Shown: positions 63,759 through 64,000 of the stretch, one piece after another
How positions within the stretch are numbered: the first letter of the stretch is position 1
Layout of the letters: each line of letters starts with the position of its first letter
Origin: Sporocytophaga sp.
Lineage (GTDB): Bacteria; Bacteroidota; Bacteroidia; Cytophagales; Cytophagaceae
Direction: 5' to 3'
Assembly (NCBI GenBank): GCA_024707265.1
Contig: JANQAB010000004.1
Span: 186,001-250,000, forward strand
DNA: 64,000 bases
Notes under the pieces: model-generated
What the model saw: the letters and a program-made list of their open reading frames with translations, nothing else
Told to the model about the DNA's origin: nothing
Database searches by the model: none
Position numbers and translations under genes: made by a program

Positions 63759-64000
63759 ATGTTAAAATTGAAATATTGTTGTATTTTTTTTGTGGTCCTA
63801 TTTTTCTCATGCGAAGAAAATGGAAAAGATAAATTTGAGGCAATGAAAGATACTCCTAAAGCGCTTCAGAAATCAGGTGAATTAGATGTTAGCAGTTTTA
63901 AATCACGAGGGAAAATAAATCTTGTTGGTGAATTATATCAGGAATTACTGGAAAGGGATCCGGAGTTAAGAAAACTTGAAGAGAGCAGGGATGAGTTCAA
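63759..64000 (+). CDS. Lipoprotein of unknown function (3' partial)
   Basis: ATG 63759 opens MLKLKYCCIFFVVLFFSCEE, a lipoprotein leader with lipobox FFSC (Cys at 18). The chain then reads KFEAMKDTPKALQKSGELDV, INLVGELYQELLERDPELRK up to the window end, in one open frame, helical and charged. The gene lies 56 bp after the acyltransferase gene and may be co-transcribed. The family cannot be told from the partial sequence. Confidence 0.7.
   Translation, partial: MLKLKYCCIFFVVLFFSCEENGKDKFEAMKDTPKALQKSGELDVSSFKSRGKINLVGELYQELLERDPELRKLEESRDEF

Overview
The window reads as a chromosomal segment of a Bacteroidota bacterium, most likely order Cytophagales. The grounds are the A/T-rich coding sequence, outer-membrane barrels and Cys-lipoproteins with SCK/SCE-type lipoboxes, two very large secreted proteins with C-terminal tails of the type IX secretion (T9SS) kind, a CarboxypepD-plug-barrel TonB receptor, DUF1800/DUF1501 partners, 7TMR-DISM kinases and a perfect TAnnTTTG promoter box. 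I cannot name the genus from sequence alone. No rRNA, tRNA or CRISPR array was seen.

Bases 1-16100 are an accessory zone. It starts with a PorT-like barrel and a lipoprotein, then holds small orphan secreted proteins, a broken SNF2 helicase tail and a 34-codon orphan tail, each lying close to a short palindrome (CTTAAGTT..AACTTAAG). There is a ribozyme-only group II intron (4026-4676). A second dispersed hairpin (ACTGATGCCTTCGCTT-C-AAGCGAAGGCATCAGT) occurs four times, one copy with compensatory base changes. Two IS4-family elements (8181-9505 and 14673-16078) share the same termini and have clear 10-bp target duplications. Two Gfo/Idh/MocA oxidoreductases, an acyltransferase and a two-gene module (degenerate PLD-like/Ig-like protein plus DUF4407 membrane protein) lie between them.

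Bases 16100-34000 are ordinary chromosome: a YdcZ-type transporter, CsbD, a four-gene iron-type uptake operon (DUF4856, imelysin, HTTM, TonB receptor) headed by twin ATTTAGACTAATT boxes, a TetR-like regulator with an ABC1 kinase, an SMR exporter, an AraC regulator beside a DUF1800/DUF1501 pair, and the start of a NarL-type two-component system. Bases 34000-37600 hold the response regulator and, directly after it, a 669-bp tandem triplication of a small secreted protein gene. The spacers still contain fragments of the regulator's 3' end.

Bases 37700-64000 hold a HEAT/radical-SAM pair (the SAM gene is broken), NhaA with a voltage-gated K+ channel, adenine deaminase, YwbE, two PQQ-type sugar dehydrogenase proteins, a 7TMR-DISM histidine kinase, a HAMP/GAF/PAS sensor without an output domain, an alpha/beta hydrolase, an S9 oligopeptidase, a metzincin protease with seven 279-bp Ig-like repeats, and a membrane-protein cluster ending in a wax-synthase-like acyltransferase.

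A strong caveat: about twenty genes carry frameshifts. Nearly all those whose position can be resolved are single extra bases in A/T runs of 5-7. This points to systematic indel error in the sequence rather than widespread gene death, so most split genes are reported here as one locus. The loci at 13234-13740 and 38462-39362 also have in-frame stop codons and look more like real pseudogenes.
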